From positions 1 through 53,433 of the forward strand of contig NZ_JARGDP010000014.1 of assembly GCF_029210395.1 (NCBI RefSeq): a DNA stretch of 53,433 bases. The letters are read 5' to 3'. The first letter of the stretch is position 1. Each line of letters starts with the position of its first letter. The notes below the pieces were generated by a model. The model was not told the DNA's origin, did no database searches, and saw only the letters and a list, made by a program, of their open reading frames with translations. Made by a program: the position numbers and the translations under genes. The DNA is from Petrocella sp. FN5. Its GTDB lineage: Bacteria > Bacillota > Clostridia > Lachnospirales > Vallitaleaceae. This document shows, piece after piece, positions 9,042-16,627 of the stretch.

Positions 9042-10256
9042 TTACTTTACCTCTTCTAATGCTTCTTTTAATCTACCAACCACATACTCAACATCCCCAT
9101 CCGTTAATAATGTATGCAGTGGCATTGTAATCTCATTTCTATACATATCATAAGCATTGGGATAGTCTACCATTTTAAAGCCTAAATGTTTATAGGCTGT
9201 ATGCATTGGTAGTGGTTTATAATGTACATTAGTAGATACACCACTTTCGGCCATTTTTATTATTATTTCATTTCTAAATGCTTCATCTTTACCCTTAAGT
9301 CTTAATAAATAAAGATGGCCACATGATTGATTGACTTCGTCATAATGCTTCAAAGGTGTTATATCCAAATCGCTTATTAACATGTCATATTTCTCTATGA
9401 TTTCTTTTCTTCTTTGAACTATGCTAGGATATCTCCTAAGCTGTGCAAGTCCAAGAGACGCCATGATATCCGTCATATTACATTTATAGTTGGGAGCGAT
9501 AATATCATATTCCCATGCCCCTGGTTTTGTTTTGGCAAATGCATCTTTTGACTGGCCATGAAGGGAAAGTAACATATATTGTTTATAGATCTCTTCATTA
9601 TCATAACCATCTATATCTTTCCATGTAACTGCACCCCCTTCAGCAGTTGTGATGTTTTTTACTGCATGAAAAGAAAAAGATGTAAAGTCGGCAACTTCGC
9701 CACTCATCTTCCCCTTATAAGTCGATCCTATTGAATGGGCTGCATCAGCAAGAACTATTACTCTTCCAAATGATTTCTGTAGATCATTCGAAGGCTTAAA
9801 TAGCTTTTTCTTACTCTCAACAGCTTGATATATCTTGTCATAATCACACATCACACCACCAATATCCACTGGTATGATGGCTTTTGTTTTCTCTGTAATC
9901 GCATCCGCAATAGCCTCATAATCAATATGGAAGGACTCTTTTCCAGTATCTACAAGTACAATTTTTGCACCTACATGTGTTATAACACTTGCTGAGGCTG
10001 TATAAGTATATGCAGAAGTAATGACTTCATCTCCTGGCCCTATGCCTAGTACTCTTAAGGTCATCTCCATAGCAGATGTTGCTGAGTTAAGGGCAACGGC
10101 TTTTGAAGTGTTGCAATACCCCGCAATTTGCTTTTCAAATAGTTTGGTTTTTGGTCCTGTTGTTATCCAGCCGGATCTTAAAGTGTCTATTACTTCATTA
10201 ATCTCTTCATCTGTTATATCCGGTGGTGAAAATGGGATGCTTCTTAATTCAGTCAT
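9042..10256 (-). CDS. DegT/DnrJ/EryC1/StrS sugar aminotransferase, PglE/EpsN-like
   Basis: A 404-residue PLP enzyme of the sugar-nucleotide aminotransferase family. It begins IPFSPPDITDEEINEV, has LNSATSAMEMTL binding the cofactor phosphate, VLADAAHSIGSTYKG with the cofactor-contacting Asp, and FSFHAVKNITTAEGGAV with the Schiff-base lysine. It would aminate the 4-keto-6-deoxy sugar made by a PglF-like dehydratase (10393-12294 or 18695-20608). The order dehydratase, aminotransferase, initiating transferase mirrors Campylobacter pglF/E/C and Bacillus epsC/N/L. It has its own candidate promoter in the 136-bp gap upstream, after a hairpin. Confidence 0.9.
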   Translation of the reverse strand: MTELRSIPFSPPDITDEEINEVIDTLRSGWITTGPKTKLFEKQIAGYCNTSKAVALNSATSAMEMTLRVLGIGPGDEVITSAYTYTASASVITHVGAKIVLVDTGKESFHIDYEAIADAITEKTKAIIPVDIGGVMCDYDKIYQAVESKKKLFKPSNDLQKSFGRVIVLADAAHSIGSTYKGKMSGEVADFTSFSFHAVKNITTAEGGAVTWKDIDGYDNEEIYKQYMLLSLHGQSKDAFAKTKPGAWEYDIIAPNYKCNMTDIMASLGLAQLRRYPSIVQRRKEIIEKYDMLISDLDITPLKHYDEVNQSCGHLYLLRLKGKDEAFRNEIIIKMAESGVSTNVHYKPLPMHTAYKHLGFKMVDYPNAYDMYRNEITMPLHTLLTDGDVEYVVGRLKEALEEVK

Positions 10257-10285
10257 CTTTCTCTCCCTCTAATGATAATCCTTTG

Positions 10286-10314
10286 TTTATACTCAAGTCT
10301 TTAACAATACTCAA
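10286..10314 (-). promoter_or_regulatory. Candidate sigma-A promoter of the aminotransferase operon
   Basis: On the minus strand, -35 TTGAGT (10309-10314) and -10 TATAAA (10286-10291) are separated by 17 bp, about 25 bp upstream of the AGAGGGAG ribosome site and the ATG at 10256. It lies downstream of a hairpin after dehydratase 1. It would allow expression of the glycan-assembly genes apart from read-through. Not tested. Confidence 0.5.
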
Positions 10315-10359
10315 TACAAGGTATTTGCTTAACTACTATCCGGTATCTCATCCCATAAA

Positions 10360-10390
10360 TTAAGTGTGAGTCATAGGGCTCACACCTAAT
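10360..10390 (-). terminator. Hairpin after dehydratase 1 (weak terminator or attenuator)
   Basis: An inverted repeat (minus strand TTAGGTGTGAG with CTCACACTTAA) follows the dehydratase 1 stop codon within a few bases. The trailing bases are TTAATTT and not a strong T run, so partial termination or read-through into the aminotransferase gene is likely. Confidence 0.5.
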
Positions 10391-10392
10391 TA

Positions 10393-12294
10393 TTATGCTT
10401 TGGCTAACTTATACCTGTCTGCGTTTTCATGCTTGTGTTTGTTCTCGCTGTTGACTTCTAAGTTGTTACGATAGGTGGGTACGATGGCTTGGACCATCTC
10501 TATGAGGTTCTCGGTCTCTCGTGACTTGAGAATGACCAGGAGTTCGTTTAAGGCACTCTTCAGCTCATGGTAGTTGATCTCTCCCGGTTGGCCGATATGA
10601 ATCTTCTCATACTTGGTATCTTGTAGGCCTTCTTCGTCCATGAGGAGTTCTTCGTAGAGCTTCTCACCAGGTCTTAGGCCTGTGACCTTGATCTTGATGT
10701 CTTCGCCTAGCTTCAGGCCGGAGAGTCTAATCAGGTCAAGGGCCAGATCGTAGATCTTAACCGGTTCTCCCATATCTAGGACGAAGATCTCACCACCACT
10801 TGCAATAGCGCCGGACTGGATGACCAGTTGGGCCGCTTCAGTGATGGTCATAAAGTAACGGACGATCTCTTTATGGGTGACGGTTACCGGTCCACCTTCT
10901 TTAATCTGTTTTCTAAAAAGGGGTATGACGGAACCGTTGCTGCCTAGGACGTTGCCAAATCGCACGGCGGTGAACTTGGTCTCACTCTCTTTGGCTAGGC
11001 CTTGGATGATCATCTCACAGATTCGCTTACTGGCACCCATGATGTTGGTTGGGTTGACCGCTTTGTCTGTGGAGACCATGACAAAGCGCTCTACACCGAA
11101 CTCATGAGCGGCTTCGGCTACGTTCTTGGTGCCGAAGACATTGTTCTTAATGGCTTCCTTGGGTGCACGCTCCATTAAAGGGACATGCTTGTGGGCTGCC
11201 GCGTGGAAGATGACATCCGGTGCGTGTTCTTCTACGATGGAGAAGATGTTGTCTCGGTCTCTGACCGAAGCGATGATCACATCTAGGTTCAACTCATCTC
11301 CATATTCTCTATGAAGTTCATTCTGGATGTCATAAGCATTGTTCTCATAGACATCTAGGATAATCAGCTTGGAGGGTAAGAATCTGGCAATCTGACGACA
11401 CAGTTCTGACCCGATGGACCCGCCACCGCCTGTGACCATGATGACTTTGTCTTCAATGTAGCTGGCCACTTCTGTTACATTCAAGTTAATCATGTCTCGG
11501 CCTAGCAAGTCTTCAATCTCTACATCGCGAATCTTGCTTAGGGATACTTGACCGTCAATGACTTCCCTGATGCCCGGCATGATTCGTACCTTGGCATCGC
11601 TTCTTTTGCTTTCTTCTATGATTTGCTTCATGACGGCGCCTGATGCTGTGGGAACGGCTATGATAATCTCATCAATCTTAAACCGATGGGCCACACTGTA
11701 GATGTCGTGGTAGTTACCTAGGACCTTCACACCGGCTATGGTCTTATAGAGCTTGTGCTCATCATCGTCAATGAAACCGATGACTTGGCCATAAGCGGTT
11801 GAATGGTTCTTAATCTCTGTGGCTATAAGGGAGCCTGTGGCACCACTGCCGACCACCAATATGTTATTCGTACATTCTTGTCTGGTTATAGGGTAATGGT
11901 TCTTAACCCTTCTAAAGAAACGGTAGCTAAAACGGATGCAACCGACGACGGTAATCTCAAGGATGGCACCGATGATATAGACACCAAAATAAAGTCGAAT
12001 GCCCATGGAAATCAGATATATAGTGCCCAGTATATTGGCTGCAATACCCGCTGCAACCACTTTCATCAATTCTTCTACGGATGCATAGGCCCATAAGCTG
12101 TTATAGAGTCCGAAATAACGATAGATAAAAAGCTTGCCTATGGTTAAGACGAAGGCTGACCCCAAATAGGCCGTGATGGTTGTGCTTGAAATACTGCCTT
12201 CATTATGTAAGAACAATGCCAGTAAAAATGCGCCATTTACAGCTATGATGTCCGTTATCAATAAAGATACCTGTCTGGTCACTTTTGTAATCAT
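10393..12294 (-). CDS. Membrane nucleotide-sugar 4,6-dehydratase, PglF/EpsC/CapD-like (copy 1)
   Basis: A 633-residue protein with four predicted membrane helices in residues 1-120, a first Rossmann-like region with NILVVGSGATGSLIA, and a C-terminal SDR dehydratase with MVTGGGGSIGSELCRQI. VFHAAAHKHVP-like and MVSTDKAVNPTNIMGASKR motifs are present, with Met at the usual Tyr position as in PglF. It would convert UDP-GlcNAc to the 4-keto-6-deoxy sugar at the membrane. A close paralogue lies at 18695-20608; long central stretches are nearly identical at DNA level, while N- and C-termini have diverged. It has a promoter and a leader of about 340 nt. The last 20 residues are hydrophilic and differ from copy 2. 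Confidence 0.93.
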   Translation of the reverse strand: MITKVTRQVSLLITDIIAVNGAFLLALFLHNEGSISSTTITAYLGSAFVLTIGKLFIYRYFGLYNSLWAYASVEELMKVVAAGIAANILGTIYLISMGIRLYFGVYIIGAILEITVVGCIRFSYRFFRRVKNHYPITRQECTNNILVVGSGATGSLIATEIKNHSTAYGQVIGFIDDDEHKLYKTIAGVKVLGNYHDIYSVAHRFKIDEIIIAVPTASGAVMKQIIEESKRSDAKVRIMPGIREVIDGQVSLSKIRDVEIEDLLGRDMINLNVTEVASYIEDKVIMVTGGGGSIGSELCRQIARFLPSKLIILDVYENNAYDIQNELHREYGDELNLDVIIASVRDRDNIFSIVEEHAPDVIFHAAAHKHVPLMERAPKEAIKNNVFGTKNVAEAAHEFGVERFVMVSTDKAVNPTNIMGASKRICEMIIQGLAKESETKFTAVRFGNVLGSNGSVIPLFRKQIKEGGPVTVTHKEIVRYFMTITEAAQLVIQSGAIASGGEIFVLDMGEPVKIYDLALDLIRLSGLKLGEDIKIKVTGLRPGEKLYEELLMDEEGLQDTKYEKIHIGQPGEINYHELKSALNELLVILKSRETENLIEMVQAIVPTYRNNLEVNSENKHKHENADRYKLAKA

Positions 12295-12638
12295 GTCTAA
12301 CCCTTCTTTCTTACTCCCAGTGAAAACTTGCTTTTAACGCGTTGAATTGTCAAAATGACCTCTCAAAGTTATGCCTTTTTTAATAAAAGGTAACAAAAAA
12401 GTATAGTCTAAATATAGGTTCTATTCATTTGTAAGGGTTAGGGTATTTTTTGAATGGTTCAATATGCAGCTACGTTTTACTCTCCCTATTATCTAACCTG
12501 AGCTATCTTTTTATAGGCTCTATGATTATTTCCCCTTAGTTCTCTTGATTTATAAAAGTATAAATCCATAATATTATAGCGCTGAAGGCCATATGATTTG
12601 TTATAAAGATATGAATGAATTATGAATATTTCATGTCT
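12295..12638 (-). promoter_or_regulatory. Long untranslated leader of dehydratase 1
   Basis: About 344 nt between the predicted transcription start near 12638 and the ATG at 12294, with no convincing reading frame. It contains the conserved hairpin block described at 12480-12566. The leader of copy 2 has similar length and shares sequence from about 12600 down to 12480, then diverges. A leader this long ahead of a very long polysaccharide operon suggests RNA-level control. Confidence 0.6.
12480..12566 (-). ncRNA. Conserved leader RNA element, copy 1
   Basis: Read on the minus strand, the block opens with the hairpin ATTTATA-CTTT-TATAAAT (12548-12565). It is followed by a second stem (GAGC.TAT with ATA.GCTC) and a conserved tail GGTTAGATAATAGGGAGAG. 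The block at 20798-20877 has the same first hairpin, a second stem in which GAGC/GCTC is replaced by GAGT/ACTC, and the tail GGTTAGGTATAGGGAGA. One paired change and a fixed order support a structured RNA. No known riboswitch core is recognised. Confidence 0.5.
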
Positions 12639-12644
12639 TTTATT

Positions 12645-12673
12645 AGTATATAGTTTATGGTAATTTCTGTCAA
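12645..12673 (-). promoter_or_regulatory. Promoter P1 of dehydratase 1
   Basis: Minus-strand TTGACA (12668-12673), a 17-bp spacer, and TATACT (12645-12650). The -35 sits inside the palindrome CTGTCTTGACAG. It is one of three like promoters in this locus, each with the box TGTCCTAAA 26 bp upstream of the -35. Confidence 0.75.
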
Positions 12674-12699
12674 GACAGAGTATTTATTTTATTATGTCT

Positions 12700-12708
12700 T
12701 TTAGGACA
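12700..12708 (-). promoter_or_regulatory. Upstream box TGTCCTAAA of promoter P1
   Basis: The nine-base TGTCCTAAA on the minus strand ends 26 bp before the -35 hexamer. The same nine bases occur at the identical distance at 21033-21041 and 22088-22096. Here it is part of the small dyad TGTC-CTAAAA-GACA. It is a candidate site for a shared activator. Confidence 0.6.
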
Positions 12709-12767
12709 GAATAACCATCTTATATGGCAATACCTGCTTTATGTGTATGACTTGAGCTTGCTTGGGC

Positions 12768-14165
12768 CTATTGTTTACTATAATGGGCTTCGAGTTCTTT
12801 TTGATAGGCTTCTGATACAGTTACTTTTACTTCCTTGTAATGGTCTCTAAGCTGTTGAACAACGGCGACGTCGTATTGATGGTCTTCTAGGTCGTTTTGT
12901 AGATCATATAAGGACTTGTAGACTTCATTGTCCGACCTCGATTCAAGCTTACCGATTCGTGCTCGAATGGTCTTGATGGTCTCTTCTCTTGTGAGGCTGT
13001 CTTCTATCTTGGATGCTTCTTTTAGTTCAGTAAAATATATGTCTACTTGTGTTTTGTAATGGGTCTCAAGTTCTGTCAGATAGCTCTGATAGGCCTGAAC
13101 AATCCTATTGTATCCATCTAGTAGAGGGTCCATGTTTTCTCTTGTCTTGTTGGTTGGTATCTCTAGCGCTTCTTCTTGATGCATTGTATCTTCTTGTTCT
13201 TGTTGATGTTCTAAGTTCTCTACTTGTAATTCTTCTACCTTGGAGATAGCACTGCTTTCGACTCTATAGTCTATGTTCTGCTCATAGGGTTGGTTTAATG
13301 GTTCTTCCTTGGCATTTAGACCACCAGTGATGAATAGACCGATTCCGAAGATGCCTATGGTCATCAAAGAAGCCATCCAGGCCACTTTCTTTTTCTTCGG
13401 TTGGAACTTATGTATCACTCTTGATGGCTGAGGTACAATACCATCGGTTAACATGGTCTGTATGTTCACTTGAAACAATCTTTGTGCTTCTTCTATACCA
13501 TATTTCCTCTTGACATAGGCATAGGCCTGACCGATATCCGGTCTTCTTGTATCCATATTGTGGCCATCACTTGCAATCATGTCTACAAGACCATGGCCCA
13601 GCATTTTGCTTGCTCTTATTTTCTCCGGTCTTTTTTGAAAATCTATGATATTACCTGCACTGCATTGAATCAAGGTGCCTTGCTCACGTAGCTTCATAAG
13701 CTCTTCCATGTGGTCCGTAAAGCATCTATAGACCTCGGCATGGGCCAGTATGGGTTGATAACCCAGTAACATGAGTTCATGTAGTCCATGGTCCAGTTCT
13801 ACAAAAGTAATATCTCTGGAAAATTCTACTAAGATATAACGTGTATCGTTCATGGTTCTAATCTTAACTTGGTCTAGATGGTTCAGGTCCTTCTTGGATA
13901 AATAGATCTCAGCCCCTTGATAGACTTCCATCTCCGGATAGGCTTGTTGAATACGGGTACGTATCACCTCAAAGTCATGATTCATGTCTTGGTTTATGCT
14001 TTTGTTACCTCTGAATTCTGCGGGATGGTTCAGGTGAGGGGTTGCCACGATCCCTCTCACCCCTTGATCGTAGCTGGTTTTTACCATGTCTAGAGCCTGT
14101 TCAGGGGTGTCAGGACCATCATCAACACCCGGAATAAGATGATAATGCATGTCATATAGTTTCAT
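12768..14165 (-). CDS. PHP-type tyrosine-protein phosphatase (CpsB/YwqE) with added membrane span and outer coiled-coil domain
   Basis: About 465 residues; the usual CpsB/YwqE length is near 250. Residues 1-255 are a PHP domain with metal ligands in DMHYHLIPGVDDG, VATPHLNHP, GAEIY, LAHAEVY and IASDGHN. It would dephosphorylate the tyrosine-rich tail of the adjacent kinase. It then has KKKK, one hydrophobic helix (about residues 263-288), and some 175 residues rich in Glu, Gln and Lys with coiled-coil character predicted outside the membrane. The ATG at 14165 is preferred over 14171 for AGGAGG spacing. It overlaps the kinase stop by 14 bp. The paralogue at 21121-21951 ends right after the helix. 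Confidence 0.9.
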   Translation of the reverse strand: MKLYDMHYHLIPGVDDGPDTPEQALDMVKTSYDQGVRGIVATPHLNHPAEFRGNKSINQDMNHDFEVIRTRIQQAYPEMEVYQGAEIYLSKKDLNHLDQVKIRTMNDTRYILVEFSRDITFVELDHGLHELMLLGYQPILAHAEVYRCFTDHMEELMKLREQGTLIQCSAGNIIDFQKRPEKIRASKMLGHGLVDMIASDGHNMDTRRPDIGQAYAYVKRKYGIEEAQRLFQVNIQTMLTDGIVPQPSRVIHKFQPKKKKVAWMASLMTIGIFGIGLFITGGLNAKEEPLNQPYEQNIDYRVESSAISKVEELQVENLEHQQEQEDTMHQEEALEIPTNKTRENMDPLLDGYNRIVQAYQSYLTELETHYKTQVDIYFTELKEASKIEDSLTREETIKTIRARIGKLESRSDNEVYKSLYDLQNDLEDHQYDVAVVQQLRDHYKEVKVTVSEAYQKELEAHYSKQ

Positions 14166-14862
14166 GAACATCTTCCTCCTCTTCTTCTGTCTCTTTGGAT
14201 TGGTAATAATAGTAGGACTGGTATTGTTTGGCGTTTTCTACTTTTAACTTGTTGATGACAACACCTAAGATGTTGGCACCAATTGTGGTCATAGACTGCA
14301 CCGCCCGTTTGGCCAGATCAATATCCACTGCACCTGAAGCTACCACTAAGATGACCCCGTCAATATACCCTGACAATATGGTTGCATCTGTAACCGGTGT
14401 CACTGGTGGTGTGTCTAGGAATATATAGTCATACTCTTCTTTTAAGGCTGTGATGAGATTCTTCATGGCTTTGGAGTGTAAGAGCTCTGATGGGTTGGTT
14501 GGAATCTTGCCTGCCGTTAACACATCTAGATTAAGGTCTTCAACTTTTTGGATGTAGTCGGCGTAATTATGCTCTTTTCTGAGCATGTCTGCTAAGCCTT
14601 TTTTGTTGGAGATACCAAAGACTTTATGGACCCTTGGTTTTCTCATATCACAGTCTATCACCAGTACCCGCTCATCGTTTTGTGTCATGGTTGCGGCGAT
14701 GTTTGAGAGGGTGGTGGTTTTGCCTTCTCCTGGTGTGGTGCTGGTGACCAATATGGTCCGAATATTCTTATCGATATTGGCAAATTCGATATTGGTACGA
14801 ATGGCTCTATAGGCTTCTGATATGGATGATTTGGGGTTGTTATGAACGATTATATCTTTCAT
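14152..14862 (-). CDS. Bacterial tyrosine kinase, CpsD/CapB/YwqD family
   Basis: A 236-residue cytoplasmic BY-kinase: Walker A STTPGEGKTTT near residues 41-51, Walker A' VLVIDCDMRKPR near 66-77, Walker B YIFLDTPPV, and a C-terminal tyrosine cluster YQSYYYYQ that is the autophosphorylation tail. It needs the cytoplasmic end of the YveK-like adaptor for activity and cycles with the PHP phosphatase to control polysaccharide length and export. Its ATG overlaps the adaptor stop (ATGA), and it overlaps the phosphatase gene, so all three are coupled. Confidence 0.95.
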   Translation of the reverse strand: MKDIIVHNNPKSSISEAYRAIRTNIEFANIDKNIRTILVTSTTPGEGKTTTLSNIAATMTQNDERVLVIDCDMRKPRVHKVFGISNKKGLADMLRKEHNYADYIQKVEDLNLDVLTAGKIPTNPSELLHSKAMKNLITALKEEYDYIFLDTPPVTPVTDATILSGYIDGVILVVASGAVDIDLAKRAVQSMTTIGANILGVVINKLKVENAKQYQSYYYYQSKETEEEEEDVHETI

Positions 14863-15578
14863 GATTTTACCTCTTGTTTTGTTTCTAGATTTTTGAAGTC
14901 GACGATGGTGCCAAGGACCGGTAGGCCTAAGTGCTTTTCTATATCTTCTGCCGTCTTAAGGGTACGGTCAAATAGGATGATCAAGAATATGATGCCGACG
15001 CCAATCATGCCACCTAATATGCCACCTATAGCTGTGTTCATAACCGTCTTGACATTAATGGGTATGTGGATACCGATGGCTTGATCGATGATCTCTACGT
15101 TATCTACTTTGATGATGCGCATGACTTCTTTTATGAACACATCTGCTATTGTGTTGGCTATTAGAGCCGCTTGTTGTGGGTCTTCATGCTTGACAGATAC
15201 TTGAAGAATCTCTGTGTTTTTTACCGGTAGGGATGTAATCCGTCCTAGTAGCTGGCCATAGGATAGATCCAAGTCCAAGCGGTTAATGACTTGTTCAAGT
15301 ACGATACGGGACTTAACGATCTCACTGTAGGTTACAACCAACTTCTGACTCATGTTAATGCTACCCAAATCAAAACTGGAGGCAATGTCGCCTAGTCCTG
15401 AACTCTTAGATCCGTTGACCATGAGTGTGGTTTTGGATTCATACATGGGTGTTATGGCATACTTGGTATAAGAAAAACCTATGAGGGTTGCGACGATTAC
15501 ACAAGCGACGATAATCCATTTTCTCTTCCATAGGGTCTTGATTAATTCTAGTAGATCTATTTCTTCATATTCTTGCAT
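14859..15578 (-). CDS. Polysaccharide co-polymerase / kinase adaptor, YveK/CpsC/CapA (Wzz) type
   Basis: A 239-residue Wzz-domain membrane protein. A cytoplasmic N-terminus (EEIDLLELIKTLWKRKW) leads into span 1 at about residues 21-37, followed by an outer domain of some 140 residues. Span 2 is glycine-rich (IGGILGGMIGVGIIFLIIL), and a short cytoplasmic tail ends LPVLGTIVDF. The tail is the part that activates CpsD-type kinases. It stands 12 bp after an S-layer-homology gene. Length, topology and neighbours fit the Firmicutes two-protein BY-kinase. Confidence 0.93.
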   Translation of the reverse strand: MQEYEEIDLLELIKTLWKRKWIIVACVIVATLIGFSYTKYAITPMYESKTTLMVNGSKSSGLGDIASSFDLGSINMSQKLVVTYSEIVKSRIVLEQVINRLDLDLSYGQLLGRITSLPVKNTEILQVSVKHEDPQQAALIANTIADVFIKEVMRIIKVDNVEIIDQAIGIHIPINVKTVMNTAIGGILGGMIGVGIIFLIILFDRTLKTAEDIEKHLGLPVLGTIVDFKNLETKQEVKS

Positions 15579-15590
15579 GATTTTGTTCCT

Positions 15591-16556
15591 TTACTTTGTC
15601 CCGAAGAATTGTTTTAATGTATCCAAATAGGTGTAGGGTACAGAAGCGCTGATGGCGTTCTTAATATTGTTCTGTTCCGTTGATGTTAGTTTTTTATACC
15701 TTATATTGACGGCTTCTGCTGCACCTTCATAGTCGTATGTATAATCTGCAAGATAGCTTGTCATGGCGTGCTGAATGTCTTGTACAATCTGCAGATGGTC
15801 TGCTGTTAATTTCTGAGCATATTTGGTGCTGCCACTTAGTACTTCGTCGAGTCCTAATACTGTGACTTGCATGGCATAGCGTATCTCTTGGGTCGGAATA
15901 TCGCCATTGATGATGGTATAGCCACCTCCCGGTAGTCCCGGTACTTCTTTTTCTTCTAGCGCTTCCTTCTGATGCAAGATGGTGAGTAATGATATGACGG
16001 TGTCTTCACGGGTAATGGGTACGTCCCCTCTAAAGTAACCGTCTTGTAAGAACATGATTTCATTGGCCAACAGGCTCTGAATGTCATCTCTTGCCCAAGT
16101 GGCTAAGATGTCTTTAGTCGTCATATATGTTTTTGGTGTGTAGCCTAAGATACGGTTTAGTACGGTTGCTACTTCTTGTCTGGATATGAGCTGATGGGGT
16201 CTGAAGGTGCCATCAGGATAGCCCTTGATGTAACCGGCTTTCATGGTGATTCTAAGTTGTGCTATAAACCATTCATTGCCCTTAACGTCACTAAATCGTA
16301 CATCTTCGGATTCTATGTCATATCCAAATGTACGGTTGATGAGGGTTAAGAATTCTGCTCGGGTTATGGCTTTGTCCGGCTTGAAGGTGCCGTCTGTGTA
16401 ACCATTGATGAGACCTCTATTAAATAATTCTTCTATGTAGGGTGTTGATTCTTTACTGGGTTCTAGATCTGTAAAGGCGTATAGGGTCTGACTCATTACG
16501 GCAATCAAGAGTAATAGGCCTATGATTTGTTTTGCTGGTTTTTTGGTCACTTTCAT
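15591..16556 (-). CDS. S-layer-homology (SLH) domain protein, small
   Basis: About 321 residues with a signal peptide (MKVTKKPAKQIIGLLLLIAVM, cleavage probably near TLYAF) and three SLH repeats over about residues 35-205. The first has INGYTDGTFKPDKAITRAEF, the second IKGYPDGTFRPHQLISRQE, and the third is degenerate with PITREDTVISLL. The remaining 110 residues have no recognised domain. SLH repeats bind pyruvylated cell-wall polymer, so the protein is held on the cell surface. The start at 16556 has AGAGGT upstream; the earlier in-frame start at 16601 would place 15 polar residues before the signal peptide. It may help assemble or anchor the polymer made by the neighbours. Confidence 0.88.
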   Translation of the reverse strand: MKVTKKPAKQIIGLLLLIAVMSQTLYAFTDLEPSKESTPYIEELFNRGLINGYTDGTFKPDKAITRAEFLTLINRTFGYDIESEDVRFSDVKGNEWFIAQLRITMKAGYIKGYPDGTFRPHQLISRQEVATVLNRILGYTPKTYMTTKDILATWARDDIQSLLANEIMFLQDGYFRGDVPITREDTVISLLTILHQKEALEEKEVPGLPGGGYTIINGDIPTQEIRYAMQVTVLGLDEVLSGSTKYAQKLTADHLQIVQDIQHAMTSYLADYTYDYEGAAEAVNIRYKKLTSTEQNNIKNAISASVPYTYLDTLKQFFGTK

Positions 16557-16627
16557 ATGTACCTCTTTTTTAAAGATATGCAAAGCAGGCCATAGGCCCA
16601 CTTTGCATCATCATTATTCTGTATTGA

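Noticed and set aside
11803-12096. Plus-strand frame of 97 codons inside dehydratase 1
   Set aside because: It is antisense to a well-conserved membrane and Rossmann region and has no ribosome site or homology. The same holds for other frames antisense to conserved genes, such as those in recA, fhs and rny.
12295-12638. Cyclic-di-GMP or other known riboswitch in the dehydratase leaders
   Set aside because: Searched by eye for the GEMM core and other familiar riboswitch cores and found none; only the shared hairpins and tail are supported.
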